In this document: one piece after another, positions 8,844 to 17,275 of the stretch | Layout: each line of letters begins with the position of its first letter | Position numbering within the stretch: position 1 is the first letter of the stretch | Source: CAWDXG01 sp963822115 | GTDB lineage: Bacteria > Myxococcota_A > Polyangia > Polyangiales > Polyangiaceae | Assembly: GCA_963822115.1 (NCBI GenBank) | Contig: CAWGGM010000021.1 | Coordinates: 372,001 to 436,000, forward strand | Length of the DNA stretch: 64,000 bases | Reading direction: 5' to 3' | Position numbers and translations under genes: made by a program | The notes under the pieces: model-generated | What the model was told of the DNA's origin: nothing | The model's input: the letters and a program-made list of their open reading frames with translations, nothing else | The model's database searches: none

Positions 8844-10530
8844 CTACTTGCAGGGGCGCAGGATCTTGAGACCGTCCACCATGACCTCGCACATCTTGGG
8901 GCCCGTGGGTTTCGGTGGGGCGCGGCGCGGAGCGATCAGCGCGATCTTCACGGTCTGGTCGCTCTGCGCGAGCACCTTGGCTTTGCCGTGCATGGCGCCG
9001 AGCGATGCCTCGAGCACAAGCGTCTGGTTGGGCTTGGCATCGACATCGCACGGAGTCTTGTCGCAGACCTGGAAGCCGTTCTCCTTGAGCAGGGCGCCCG
9101 GCGGCGTTGTCACCACGTGCAGCTGGACGCCGGCCGGTTTCGACGCTGCGGAGGCGCTGGCCGGCGCGGGTGGCGTGGCGGACGTCACCGGCGGCTGCGG
9201 ATGCCGGCGGCGCTGCGTGACTGCTTGCGGGCACAGCGCTCGCGGTCGGTACCGGCGGAGGAGGCGGGGGAAGCAGGCGCGGCTTGAGGAAGACGAAAGC
9301 GGCAGCTCCGCCGCCGCCCACCAGCACCAGCAGCGTGAGCACGAGACCCAGCCGGGAGCGGCGGGGCACGCCGGGGATGGAGCCCGAGGCGTCGAGGCGC
9401 GTCTGGACCGGTGCGCCGCTGACCCTGTTCTGCAGGGGCAGGGGTTCGGATTCGGCGGAGGGCGGCGGCGGGCCGGCAGAAGGAAATTGGGCTGCCGTTC
9501 CCTGGTGCGAGCTGCTGAATTGCGCGGAAGTCGGGGTTCCGGACGCTACGGGGCTCGCGTTCATCGCGGCGCCGGCCGCGGCGAACTGCTGCGCGGGCGC
9601 GTCCGGTATCGAGCCCATGCGGCCGATGCTCGAGCCCTCGGGGGTGGCGATGATGGCGCTGGAAAGCTCGCCCATCGATTGGAAGCGCTGATCCGGATCC
9701 TTCAGAAGCGCGCGCAGGATGACCTGCTGCATCTCGGTGGAGATCTGCAGGTCCGGACACAGCGAGGTCATCGGCGGTGTCGGTTCGTTGAGGTGTGCAG
9801 CGAGCACCGCCATGAACGTCTCGCCGGTGAACGGCACGGCGCCGGTGAACATCTCGTACAGGATGATTCCGGTGGCGTAGACGTCGACGCGCAGGTCAGC
9901 GTTCTTCCCCGCAGCCTGCTCGGGGGCCATGTACTCGGGTGTCCCGAAGATCATGCCGGTGCGGGTGAGCCGTCGTCGCTTGGGCTGTGAGGCAGCGGCC
10001 TCTTCCGTGCTGCGCAGCTGCGCGATGCCGAAGTCGACGATCTTGATGATTTCCTCGCCGTCGCCGAAGCGCTGGAGAAAGACGTTCTCCGGCTTCATGT
10101 CGCGATGGACGACGCCGCGGGAGTGAGCCGCCGCAAGCGCGCGGCAGATCTGCAGTGCGATGCGCACGCCGCGCTGGGGATCGATCAGCCGATGCCGCGT
10201 GAGCTCGTCGGCGAGGTCGTTGCCCTCCAGAAACTCCATCGCCAGGAAGAAGCATCCGTTGTCGAGTTGACCGAAGTCGAAGACGTTGAGAACGTTCGGA
10301 TGCTTGATCCGCGAAGCGCTGACGGCTTCTTGTTGGAAACGCGCGACGATATCCGGCTTCTCGGAGTACTCGCGACGGAGCACCTTGACGGCGACCTGCT
10401 TCTCGATGGCCTCGTGCACGGCCAGGTACACCTGGCCCATGCCTCCCTCGCCGAGCGGCTTGAGGACGCGATATCGCCCGGCGACGAGGGTGCCGATCAG
10501 GGGGTCGGGCGGATTCGGGGGGGGTTGCAA
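8844..10530 (-). CDS. Membrane Ser/Thr protein kinase with PEGA-like periplasmic tail (frameshifted)
   Basis: A Hanks-type kinase. The Gly loop GEGGMGQVY is at about 27-35, the Lys in VAVKVL at about 49, the catalytic loop HRDMKPEN at about 142-149, DFG at about 166-168, and APE after the activation loop. A Pro/Ser/Ala linker leads to one membrane helix (about 405-430). After an Ala/Pro-rich stretch the frame breaks near 9190-9230. Removing one base joins it to a good reading frame (8844-9188) that encodes a PEGA-like domain with two CxxxP-type Cys sites, ending LRPCK. Without the correction, translation runs as Arg-rich nonsense to 8782. The start is TTG 10530, because an in-frame stop lies just upstream. 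Confidence 0.85.
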
Positions 10531-10752
10531 GGGGGTCTCGCGCTCGGGCTACGTGTACGGCCCTACACCATAGCGGCGACGCCTTGAAGCGGCCAGCCAC
10601 GGCAACTGCCCAAAAGCCCCGGGAAATCGCCATCCCGGGCCGTGCCGCTGGCGGCCGGGCCGCGGGAGCCTCCCCGACAAGGCCCCCAGTGGAGGGAGCT
10701 TCGACGGATAGCCCTCCCCGGCGAGCCCGGGTTTGCTACGCTCGTCGGTCCG

Positions 10753-11649
10753 ATGATTGTCGTCATGGAGCCGGAAGCGCCCGAAGCGGCCGTCGAATCC
10801 GTGATGTCCTACCTGGTTGGGGCGGGTTTCGATGTCCACCGATCGAGTGGGCAATCGCGGACCATTCTCGGTGTCGTGGGCGATGTCACGCAGGACGACA
10901 TGGCCGTCGTGCGCGAGCTCGATTTCGTTGCCGAAGTGGTCCGCGTCAGTGAGCCGTTCCAGTTGGCGTCGCGGCGCTTCCGACAGCGGTCCACGGTCGT
11001 CGAGGGAAGCTGGGGCATTATCGGTGGCGAGCGACCGTGGATCGCGATCGAGCCCATCGGTCTGACCCCGCAACGCAACGGCTCGCTGATCGACCAGTCC
11101 GATAACGGTCCGCCCTCGGCGGAGCTGCCGTATGCAGTGGCAGCGGGGCGCCCCTTCGATTCCGCTGTGACGCGTTCGCGGTTGGCGCCGGAGAACATCG
11201 GATCGCTGGCGTGTCTTCCGTTGCATCCGCAACCCGCCGAGCCGCGCTGGCCCGTCGTGTTCGTCGAGCGCGCACCCAGCTGGGGCGCGAACGCCTGGAT
11301 TGGGGCCGCCGAGAAGGAGCTGACCCGTCGCGAAGGCAGCGTCGTGCTGCTCGAGGCCGGAGGCGAGTATCCCAACGGCGCGCGCACTCTCGAGATTGCC
11401 GCGATCGCGCGCGCCAAGATCCGCACGCACCTGCCGATTGTCGTCGACGTGCCGACCATCGCGCAGCGTTCGCGCTATTCGACAGCGGTTGCCTGCGCGG
11501 CGATTGCCGCCGGCGCAGACGGCGTCATCCTGCGCGTGTGGGTCGGGCGCGAAGGCGATCTGCCGCGGGTGCCCGCGACGCTCAGCTGGGAGGACGCCGT
11601 CGAGCTGGCCGAGAAGCTGCGCGCTGTGGGCGCGGCCGTTCGAGGATGA
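10753..11649 (+). CDS. Degenerate DAHP synthase (AroF-type) homologue
   Basis: 298 residues. The first 70 match the ferredoxin-like regulatory domain of class I gamma DAHP synthases (MIVVMEPEAPEAAVESVMSYL, then the RTILGVVGD region). The rest aligns in outline with their TIM barrel, ending in the usual AGADGVILRV strand. The catalytic signatures are gone. The strand that normally carries AGPCxVES reads AIEPIGLTP, CERG is replaced by LEAGG, and the metal-ligand DPSH motif reads DVPT. It is about 40 residues shorter than active enzymes. It lies 43 bases before tyrA on the same strand, so a regulatory or scaffolding role in aromatic synthesis is a reasonable guess. Confidence 0.72.
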   Translation: MIVVMEPEAPEAAVESVMSYLVGAGFDVHRSSGQSRTILGVVGDVTQDDMAVVRELDFVAEVVRVSEPFQLASRRFRQRSTVVEGSWGIIGGERPWIAIEPIGLTPQRNGSLIDQSDNGPPSAELPYAVAAGRPFDSAVTRSRLAPENIGSLACLPLHPQPAEPRWPVVFVERAPSWGANAWIGAAEKELTRREGSVVLLEAGGEYPNGARTLEIAAIARAKIRTHLPIVVDVPTIAQRSRYSTAVACAAIAAGADGVILRVWVGREGDLPRVPATLSWEDAVELAEKLRAVGAAVRG

Positions 11650-11692
11650 CGCGCGCCCAGCGCTGCGCAGAGGTCGTTCGGGGGAGCGCGCG

Positions 11693-12532
11693 ATGACGGG
11701 GCTGGTCGTGGTTGGATTGGGCCTGATTGGCGGGTCCGTGGCGCTGGCGCATCGTGCAGGCGCGCCGGACAGCGAGCGCGTGGGCATCGACGTAGCCGCT
11801 GTGATCCGCTCGCCCGCTGCGTCTGCCGTGGTCGATCGCTGCATCGACGCTGCCGATCGGGAAGCGGTCCGTTCTGCGCTGGCCGGAGCGCCGCTCGTGG
11901 TGCTGGCCATGCCGGTCGGCGAGATCGTCCGGCAGGTGGTCGAGGTTCTGGAGCTCGCCGACGTGGTGACCGACTGTGGCTCGACCAAGCGTGCGGTCGT
12001 GCAGGCCGCCTCGCGCTCGCCGCGCGCCAAGCGCTTCGTGCCCGGGCATCCGATGGCTGGCGCACCGAACGGTGGACTGGCGCAGGCGCGAGCGGATCTC
12101 TTCCGCGATCGTCGTTGGTTGCTCTGCCCTGACGGAAAGGATGCGGACGCGCTCGCCAGGGTACAGGACCTGGTCCAGCTGGTGGGCGCCGTGCCCGTGC
12201 GCGTAGGCGCGGCGGAGCACGATCGGGCCGTGGCAGTGACGAGCCACGTGCCGCAGCTTCTGGCCAGCGCCATGTGCGTGCTGGCCGAGCGCCACCACGC
12301 TGGAAGCGCCGTGGGACCCGCGTTCGAACGGCTGACGCAGGGGGCCGGCGGCGGAGAGGCGATGTGGGGGGATATTTTCGGCTCGAATGCCGACGCTGTC
12401 GCAGCGGCGCTGCGCGAGCTGTGCGCCGAGCTCGAGCAGGTGGCCACGGATCTCGAGCGGGAGCCGGAGCAGGCGAGCCGGGCTCTCGAGCTTCTGGCTC
12501 TGGCACGAGCCGCGCTCGGGTCGGGGGCCTGA
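11693..12532 (+). CDS. tyrA: Prephenate dehydrogenase (TyrA family)
   Basis: Oxidatively decarboxylates prephenate (or arogenate) on the route to tyrosine, using NAD(P). It has 279 residues. The Rossmann motif GLGLIGGSVALA is at the N-terminus. HPMAGAPNGG (family HPMAGxExxG) is mid-chain, and SHVPQLLASAM is in the helical dimerisation half. There is no ACT or chorismate mutase domain. ATG 11693 has GGGGGAG 6 bases upstream. It is probably cotranscribed with the degenerate DAHP synthase homologue. The usual SHLPH motif has Gln in place of the second His, so substrate preference is open. Confidence 0.9.
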   Translation: MTGLVVVGLGLIGGSVALAHRAGAPDSERVGIDVAAVIRSPAASAVVDRCIDAADREAVRSALAGAPLVVLAMPVGEIVRQVVEVLELADVVTDCGSTKRAVVQAASRSPRAKRFVPGHPMAGAPNGGLAQARADLFRDRRWLLCPDGKDADALARVQDLVQLVGAVPVRVGAAEHDRAVAVTSHVPQLLASAMCVLAERHHAGSAVGPAFERLTQGAGGGEAMWGDIFGSNADAVAAALRELCAELEQVATDLEREPEQASRALELLALARAALGSGA

Positions 12533-12604
12533 GTCCGTCCTGGCGATTCGTTTCGCCGGGTTGGCTGGGAAATTGCTAGACTGGTGCTCCGGAGTAACTT
12601 GGCG

Positions 12605-13060
12605 ATGCGGGGCAGAGGCTGGTTGATAGTTGGATTGCTTGCGCTGGGAGGCGTCAGCTCCTGCGTGCTCAATCCACAGCCGGAACCGCCCAGCGACACG
12701 GGCAAGACCAACGGCACGGGCGCGGCCGACGCCGGCGTCGGCTTCGGTGGGGCCGGTGGCAGCGCCAATGGTGGCGGCAGCGGCGCTACGACGGCCGCGG
12801 GTGGATCCGGCGGTAGCGCCGGATTCAGCGGCGGATTTGCAGGAACAGGCGGAACCGGCGCTGGCGGAGCGGGCGGCACCAGCATGGGCGGAGCAGGTGG
12901 CACCAGCGTGGGCGGAGCCGCCGGCAGTGCTGGAGCTGGCGGGGCGGTGACCGGTGGCAGCGGCGGCAGCGATGCGGGCCCCGACGGCGCCACGGAGGGT
13001 GGCAACGACGCCGCCACGGACGCGCCGGGCGATGCCCTGTCGGACGGCGCGACGGGCTGA
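12605..13060 (+). CDS. Gly-rich lipoprotein, CxLNPQPEPPS family, copy 1
   Basis: Function unknown. It has 151 residues. The signal peptide ends in the lipobox GVSSC, and the mature protein opens CVLNPQPEPPS. The remainder is a Gly/Ser/Ala low-complexity chain with an acidic end rich in Asp (GPDGATEGGNDAATDAPGDA), likely an extended surface tether. The next gene has the same mature N-terminus, so the two are tandem paralogues. ATG 12605 is chosen because it gives a clean signal peptide. GTG 12584 would add seven residues. Confidence 0.8.
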   Translation: MRGRGWLIVGLLALGGVSSCVLNPQPEPPSDTGKTNGTGAADAGVGFGGAGGSANGGGSGATTAAGGSGGSAGFSGGFAGTGGTGAGGAGGTSMGGAGGTSVGGAAGSAGAGGAVTGGSGGSDAGPDGATEGGNDAATDAPGDALSDGATG

Positions 13061-13205
13061 ATCGCGTCAGCGACGTCCAGGTTTGTGCCACGCTGTGCCA
13101 CTTCGCTGGCGTCGCGCGACCGTGTGGATCGGCCGATTGACGCGTGCGAGGTCCTTATTTCGGTTGCGCGACCGCATGGACCAGGACGTGCTACGGAACT
13201 AGCCG

Positions 13206-13619
13206 ATGGGGCGGAGACTCCACGCGCTTTCAGTCATTTCGCTGGGCTTCATGCTGGCGGTGGGCGCGTGCACCCTGAATCCGCAGCCCGAGCCGCCGTC
13301 TGCATCGCTAGGTGGCGGTGGACACGGCTACGCCACCGGTGGGTCCGCTGGCGTGCCCGGACTGGGGATGGGCGGTAGCTCTGCGGGCGGGGCTTCCGGC
13401 GGTGCCGGCGCGACTCCGGATGCCGGCACTGTCCCGTACAACGAGGCGGGGTCGGTCGACGGCGCGACCGGTGACGGCAGCGCCGACATCGATGGCGCAG
13501 CGGACGGAGCAGCCGGCGACGGCGGAGCCGACGTTGAAGCTGGCGAGGTGGACGGTGCGCTCCTGGACGCTGCGGGGGACGCCGACTCCGCGCCTGCAGC
13601 CGACGCCGCTGCCGACTGA
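13206..13619 (+). CDS. Gly-rich lipoprotein, CxLNPQPEPPS family, copy 2
   Basis: Tandem paralogue of the preceding gene. It has 137 residues. The lipobox AVGAC gives a mature start of CTLNPQPEPPS. The body is shorter on Gly and richer in Asp/Ala in its last 60 residues (DGAADGAAGDGGADVEAG). No folded domain is visible. The conserved eleven-residue opening, against otherwise drifting low-complexity tails, implies selection on what follows the lipid anchor, perhaps a sorting or partner-binding tag. It ends one base before the stop of the opposite-strand cyclic-nucleotide-binding gene. Confidence 0.8.
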   Translation: MGRRLHALSVISLGFMLAVGACTLNPQPEPPSASLGGGGHGYATGGSAGVPGLGMGGSSAGGASGGAGATPDAGTVPYNEAGSVDGATGDGSADIDGAADGAAGDGGADVEAGEVDGALLDAAGDADSAPAADAAAD

Positions 13620-13620
13620 G

Positions 13621-14128
13621 TCAGTGCTCGGGGCGCGTCAGGTAGCTGTCCATCACGTTGGCGATGAAGTCGGCGAGGATTCCGTCTGCAACCCGCAACC
13701 GACGGCTCAGCTCACGCGCCAGGTTCAGCACGATGAGCGAGTACGCCTTCACGTCGAAGCGGTAGAGCGCGTCGAGATCCGCCGACGTGATCCGCAATAG
13801 GCGCGATGGAGCAAGCGCCCGCACGGTCGCCGAACGCGGCTGGACATCGAGGATGCTCATCTCGCCGAACCAGTCGCCGGGGCCGAGCAGGGCCACCCGG
13901 GCGTCGACGCCGCGCTTGCTGCGTTTCAGCACCTCGATCTCGCCGCTGAGGACGACGAACATGTCCCGCGCTTCTTCACCTTCGCGGAACACGACTTCGC
14001 CGGCTGGTGGCACGACGGGTTTCAGGGTGGAAGCGAGATGGGCCAACGCATCGTCCGGCAGTGCGCCGAACAGCCCGATGTTGCGCAGCTCGGCCGGTCC
14101 GACGTTCGACTGGAGGTCTCTCGCTCAT
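13621..14128 (-). CDS. Cyclic-nucleotide-binding domain protein (N-terminal frameshift)
   Basis: A single CRP-type sensor domain. The phosphate-binding cassette reads FGEMSILDVQPRSATV, preceded by PAGEVVFREGE and the typical GLFGALPDDALAHLA N-terminus. It has no HTH domain, so it is not a transcription factor by itself. The start is ATG 14128, whose ATGA overlaps the stop of the upstream lipoprotein gene. From there the frame is off by one base until about 14119. Deleting one base gives an uninterrupted protein of about 168 residues beginning MSE. Without this correction the first usable start is TTG 14046, which cuts the first strand. Confidence 0.78.
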
Positions 14129-15063
14129 TGGCAGATTCCGTACGTCACGTTGTTGATCACGACTGGCGTCTGGAGGTTCGCGCAGCTGCCGGTCGTGCAG
14201 TCGCCGGTCGAGCCGACGCGGCACCAGTGTGCGCAGCTGTAGTTGTTGCTGCTGTCGTAGACGCAGAGATAGCCAGGTGCGCAGCCCGTCGGATTGGTGG
14301 AGCTACAGCCGTTGGTGCCTGTTCCCGTTCCAGCCGTACCGCAGTCCGTTGCGCTGCTGGTCTGCGAGACCTGGTAGCAGGTCAGGCCGGAACCGCACAC
14401 CGTACTCGGATCGACGAGATTGCAGCCCGTGCTGCAGACCTTCATCCCCGGGATGTTCGCGCTGTTGCCGCTGCTATCCGTGTAGGTCACCTGCTCGCAG
14501 TCCTGGCCACTGCTGCAGTCGGCCGCCGTGTCGCAGTACTTCTTGCACGCGCCGCCTACGCAGTCATAGCCGGCACTGCAGTCGCTGCCGCTGCAGGCCT
14601 GGGCGGCTCCGACACTGCCAGCGGCGACGCAGCCCGTCACGCCCGTCGACGCGGTGACGACGACGCACGCCTGGCCCGACGCGCATCCGCACTGCGGCGA
14701 TGTGTCGCACGCGCCGCCCGACACCGGCGGAGTGCAGGTACCGCCCGTCCCACCCATGTTGCCGGTCCCACCGGTGCCTCCGGCGTTGCCGGTCCCACCC
14801 GTGTTGCCGGAGTTGCCGGTTCCACCGGTGCCTCCGGCGTTGCCGGTCCCGCCCGAGTTGCCGGTGTTGCCGGAGTTGCCGGCCCCACCGGAGTTGCCGG
14901 TGTTGCCGGTTCCGCCGGTGCTGCTGCCCGCTGCGCCGCCGTAGTTGGTCGCGCCGCTGCCCCCATACGAGCCGTAGCTATTGGGCACCGACTCGGACTT
15001 TGCACAGCCCACTGCTGCGGCAGTGACGGCCACGAAGCCAAGAATCAATCTAGAAGTGCGCAT
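14125..15063 (-). CDS. Gly/Asn-repeat, Cys-rich surface lipoprotein
   Basis: 312 residues. The signal peptide ends in AAAVGC, a lipobox. A low-complexity Gly/Asn/Thr/Ser region (about 35-110) made of GGTGN-like units is followed by a Cys-rich domain of about 200 residues with about 20 Cys, spaced like many short disulfide modules (GACDTSPQCGC, DCSAGYDCVGGAC, CPDxxxC-like). This is a common layout of myxobacterial exported proteins, with a stalk plus a disulfide-rich head. The function is unknown. Its stop overlaps the start of the cyclic-nucleotide-binding gene. Confidence 0.85.
   Translation of the reverse strand: MRTSRLILGFVAVTAAAVGCAKSESVPNSYGSYGGSGATNYGGAAGSSTGGTGNTGNSGGAGNSGNTGNSGGTGNAGGTGGTGNSGNTGGTGNAGGTGGTGNMGGTGGTCTPPVSGGACDTSPQCGCASGQACVVVTASTGVTGCVAAGSVGAAQACSGSDCSAGYDCVGGACKKYCDTAADCSSGQDCEQVTYTDSSGNSANIPGMKVCSTGCNLVDPSTVCGSGLTCYQVSQTSSATDCGTAGTGTGTNGCSSTNPTGCAPGYLCVYDSSNNYSCAHWCRVGSTGDCTTGSCANLQTPVVINNVTYGICQ
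14739..14925 (-). repeat. Imperfect tandem repeat coding for the Gly/Asn stalk
   Basis: A run of related 6-12 base units built on GGnACCGGCAAC on the coding strand gives GGTGN/GNSGN peptides in the Cys-rich lipoprotein. Such arrays are prone to length change by slippage, so stalk length may vary between strains. Confidence 0.7.
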
Positions 15064-15148
15064 CTCGTCCTCCCGGCGAGCCGTCGGAACCTTATCGCCG
15101 ATTCGCGGACAAGCAATAGGGCGCAGCCCGTCGCGCAGCGGGTCCCCG

Positions 15149-15961
15149 CTACGATTCGTCGGCGGAGTCGTGATAGATGGGCGGTCTGGCCTGGCAAAAC
15201 CGCGTAATCGCTTGGAGGTCGGCTGGATCGAGCTCGGTGAACGAGATGCCCATCCCGGGCGGCGAGTCCGCGCTCGCTTCCCGCGTCCAGCGCACGATTC
15301 CCTCGGCTTCTACCTCATGGCCGTCGGGCAGCACGAAGCACAGTGACACCCGTGTGCCAGGTGGTCTGGGTTGGTAGGTGGCCACGAACAGGCCGCCCGC
15401 GGACAGGTCGTGTGAAAGTCCGGCGTAGAACATCGAGTCGCTGAACAGCCCGATGTCCGTCTCCACGAAAACGCGGCTTCCGGGCGAGCGCTTGTCCTCT
15501 CCCGAGAATGGTGTCGGCCTCCGCGGGCGTCCGAGCGGTTCCGGCGCTTCCGGGACGCTGGACTTCCGCTTCCTGCCGTCCTCGCTCGGCATCACGACTT
15601 CGCGACGTTGCCGCTGTTGGGTCTTCGCGATCGGATAGAGCAGCGCGAGCGTCCGGGCGATGGGTTCGGTTGCGGGGTGCACCGTCGAGGCCTCGGACTC
15701 GTATTGCTGCAATGCCGACAGCGCTTCTCCAAGGTGTTCGATGGCGATGCGCACTCCCGAATACGATGCCTGGAGCGTCGTCGCTCCGGTCTCCGCTTCG
15801 TACAGTGCGCTGGATGCTGCCGCTGCGGCATCCAGAGCGCGCGTCGCAGCTTCCGTTGCGTTGTCGCTGGACTGCAGGAGCCGAAGCGCTTCAACCAGCT
15901 GGGCCCGCGCTTGCCTTGCGGGTCGCGATGCCGGGAAGGAACCGGGATCGCCCTGGGTCAT
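15149..15961 (-). CDS. PilZ-like domain protein with N-terminal helical region
   Basis: 270 residues. The first 130 are helical and Ala/Glu/Arg-rich with coiled-coil character. After a basic Pro-rich linker, the C-terminal 110 form a PilZ-type barrel with the DLSAGGLFV motif and VEAEGIVRW strand. This is the Myxococcus-type PilZ subfamily (TIGR02266-like). The RxxxR half of the c-di-GMP site is not evident before the barrel, so ligand binding is uncertain. ATG 15961 lies only one base after the GNAT stop, so the two genes are probably translated together. Confidence 0.8.
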   Translation of the reverse strand: MTQGDPGSFPASRPARQARAQLVEALRLLQSSDNATEAATRALDAAAAASSALYEAETGATTLQASYSGVRIAIEHLGEALSALQQYESEASTVHPATEPIARTLALLYPIAKTQQRQRREVVMPSEDGRKRKSSVPEAPEPLGRPRRPTPFSGEDKRSPGSRVFVETDIGLFSDSMFYAGLSHDLSAGGLFVATYQPRPPGTRVSLCFVLPDGHEVEAEGIVRWTREASADSPPGMGISFTELDPADLQAITRFCQARPPIYHDSADES

Positions 15962-15962
15962 C

Positions 15963-16400
15963 TCACAGTGTCTTTTCGAACACGATGCGCGGCCTGGCGG
16001 GACCGGCGTAGTCCTCGACAAGCGACACGCTCCAACCCAACGCCCGGTGGAAGGCGATCGAACCCTCGTTGCCGGTCGTCGTGATCGCCTTGAGCCGTTG
16101 GCAGTTTGCGGTGCGGCAGTCGTCCTCGAACGTCTGGTAGAGAACCTTGCCGACGCCGCGACGACGGTAGTCCGGGTGGATGCCGACCAGGTGCACGTAG
16201 CCCGTTGGTGGCGGCGTAGGCGTCACGAACCCGAACAGGAACCCGACCAGGACCCCGTCGTGTTCGACGACGCGCGCCATCGAGCCGAGCTCGTAGAAGA
16301 ACATCGGGTGGGCCAGCGCGCTGGTGGGGCCTCCCCACCAGCGGTCGATGACCTGGACGATGTGGTCGTAGTCCTGCTTGCCGAGGGGACGAGTGAGCAT
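15963..16400 (-). CDS. GNAT-family N-acetyltransferase
   Basis: 145 residues, one GNAT domain. The acetyl-CoA loop is in VHLVGIHPDYRRRGVGKVLY (motif A, R/QxxGxG/A). Motif B follows as the helix around GNEGSIAFHRALGW, typical of small-molecule or ribosomal-protein acetyltransferases. The substrate is unknown. The start at ATG 16400 is set by homology to the usual short N-terminus, MLTRPLGKQDYDHI. It is the first gene of the GNAT-PilZ pair. Confidence 0.85.
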   Translation of the reverse strand: MLTRPLGKQDYDHIVQVIDRWWGGPTSALAHPMFFYELGSMARVVEHDGVLVGFLFGFVTPTPPPTGYVHLVGIHPDYRRRGVGKVLYQTFEDDCRTANCQRLKAITTTGNEGSIAFHRALGWSVSLVEDYAGPARPRIVFEKTL

Positions 16401-16546
16401 CGGTTCGTGCGCCCGCGGGGGGCGGGCTCCGCCGAAGGTATCACATCCCGGTCGCCGTCGATGCAACGGGCAGTGGTCCCTCGCTCTCGCGAGCCTGACG
16501 CCCGCGGCGCTGGCCGTGCGCCCGGGCGTCGTGTATCCCGTGCTCC

Positions 16547-17212
16547 ATGCCGAGCACAGTCCGTATCGCCCCCTCGATTCTGAGTGCCGATCTGGGTCGC
16601 CTCGCCGAGGAAGTTCGGGAGGTCGAGCGTGCGGGGGCGGACTGGATCCATGTCGACGTGATGGACGGACGCTTCGTGCCGAACATCACGCTTGGCCCGG
16701 CCGTGGTGAAGGCGGTTCGCCGGGCCACGACCCTGCCGGTCGACGTACATCTGATGATCGTCGAACCGGAACGCTATATCGAGCAGTTCGCTGCGGCCGG
16801 CGCCGACGTGATCAGTGTGCACATCGAGGCGTCCGTGCACCTGCAGCGGACGCTCGCCGAGATCAGGCGACTCGGCAAGCGAGCCGGTGTCGTGTTGAAC
16901 CCCCACACGCCGGAAGAGCACCTGCGCTACGTCCTCGGCGACGTAGACCTGATCCTCGTGATGAGCGTCAATCCCGGTTTCGGGGGCCAAGCGTTCCTGC
17001 CGGAAATCCTGCCGAAGCTTGCCGGGCTGCGTCGCATGATCGACGAGGCGGGACTGGACGTGGACCTCGAGGTCGACGGCGGGGTGTCCCCCGAAACCGC
17101 CCGGAGCGTTGTCGACGCGGGGGCGCGGGTGCTCGTTGCGGGGTCGGCCGTGTTTGGCGAAGAAGATCGCGGCGCTGCGATATCGGCAATCCGCACGGCA
17201 ACTGCTGGTTGA
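16547..17212 (+). CDS. rpe: Ribulose-phosphate 3-epimerase
   Basis: Interconverts ribulose 5-phosphate and xylulose 5-phosphate in the pentose phosphate pathway. The protein has 221 residues, full length for the family. Signatures are APSILSADLG at the start, the metal and catalytic residues in HVDVMDGRFVPN and DVHLMI, the phosphate-binding loop VNPGFGGQ, and DGGVSPETA carrying the second catalytic Asp. It diverges from the GNAT gene. Confidence 0.97.
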   Translation: MPSTVRIAPSILSADLGRLAEEVREVERAGADWIHVDVMDGRFVPNITLGPAVVKAVRRATTLPVDVHLMIVEPERYIEQFAAAGADVISVHIEASVHLQRTLAEIRRLGKRAGVVLNPHTPEEHLRYVLGDVDLILVMSVNPGFGGQAFLPEILPKLAGLRRMIDEAGLDVDLEVDGGVSPETARSVVDAGARVLVAGSAVFGEEDRGAAISAIRTATAG

Positions 17213-17275
17213 TGTGCTTTGTGCCGGCTGGCCGAGGTGGCCCGGCACGCTGGCGCCCGCTACGCTCCTTTTCGC

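Noticed and set aside
10549..13101. An 850-codon open frame on the minus strand, Ala/Pro/Ser-rich
   Set aside because: It lies opposite three well-supported genes (the DAHP synthase homologue, tyrA and a lipoprotein). Long antisense frames are expected at this GC content, and the product is low-complexity without motifs.
14739..14925. Regular short repeats that might suggest a CRISPR array
   Set aside because: The units are 6-12 bases without unique spacers and code in frame for a Gly/Asn stalk. There are no cas genes.
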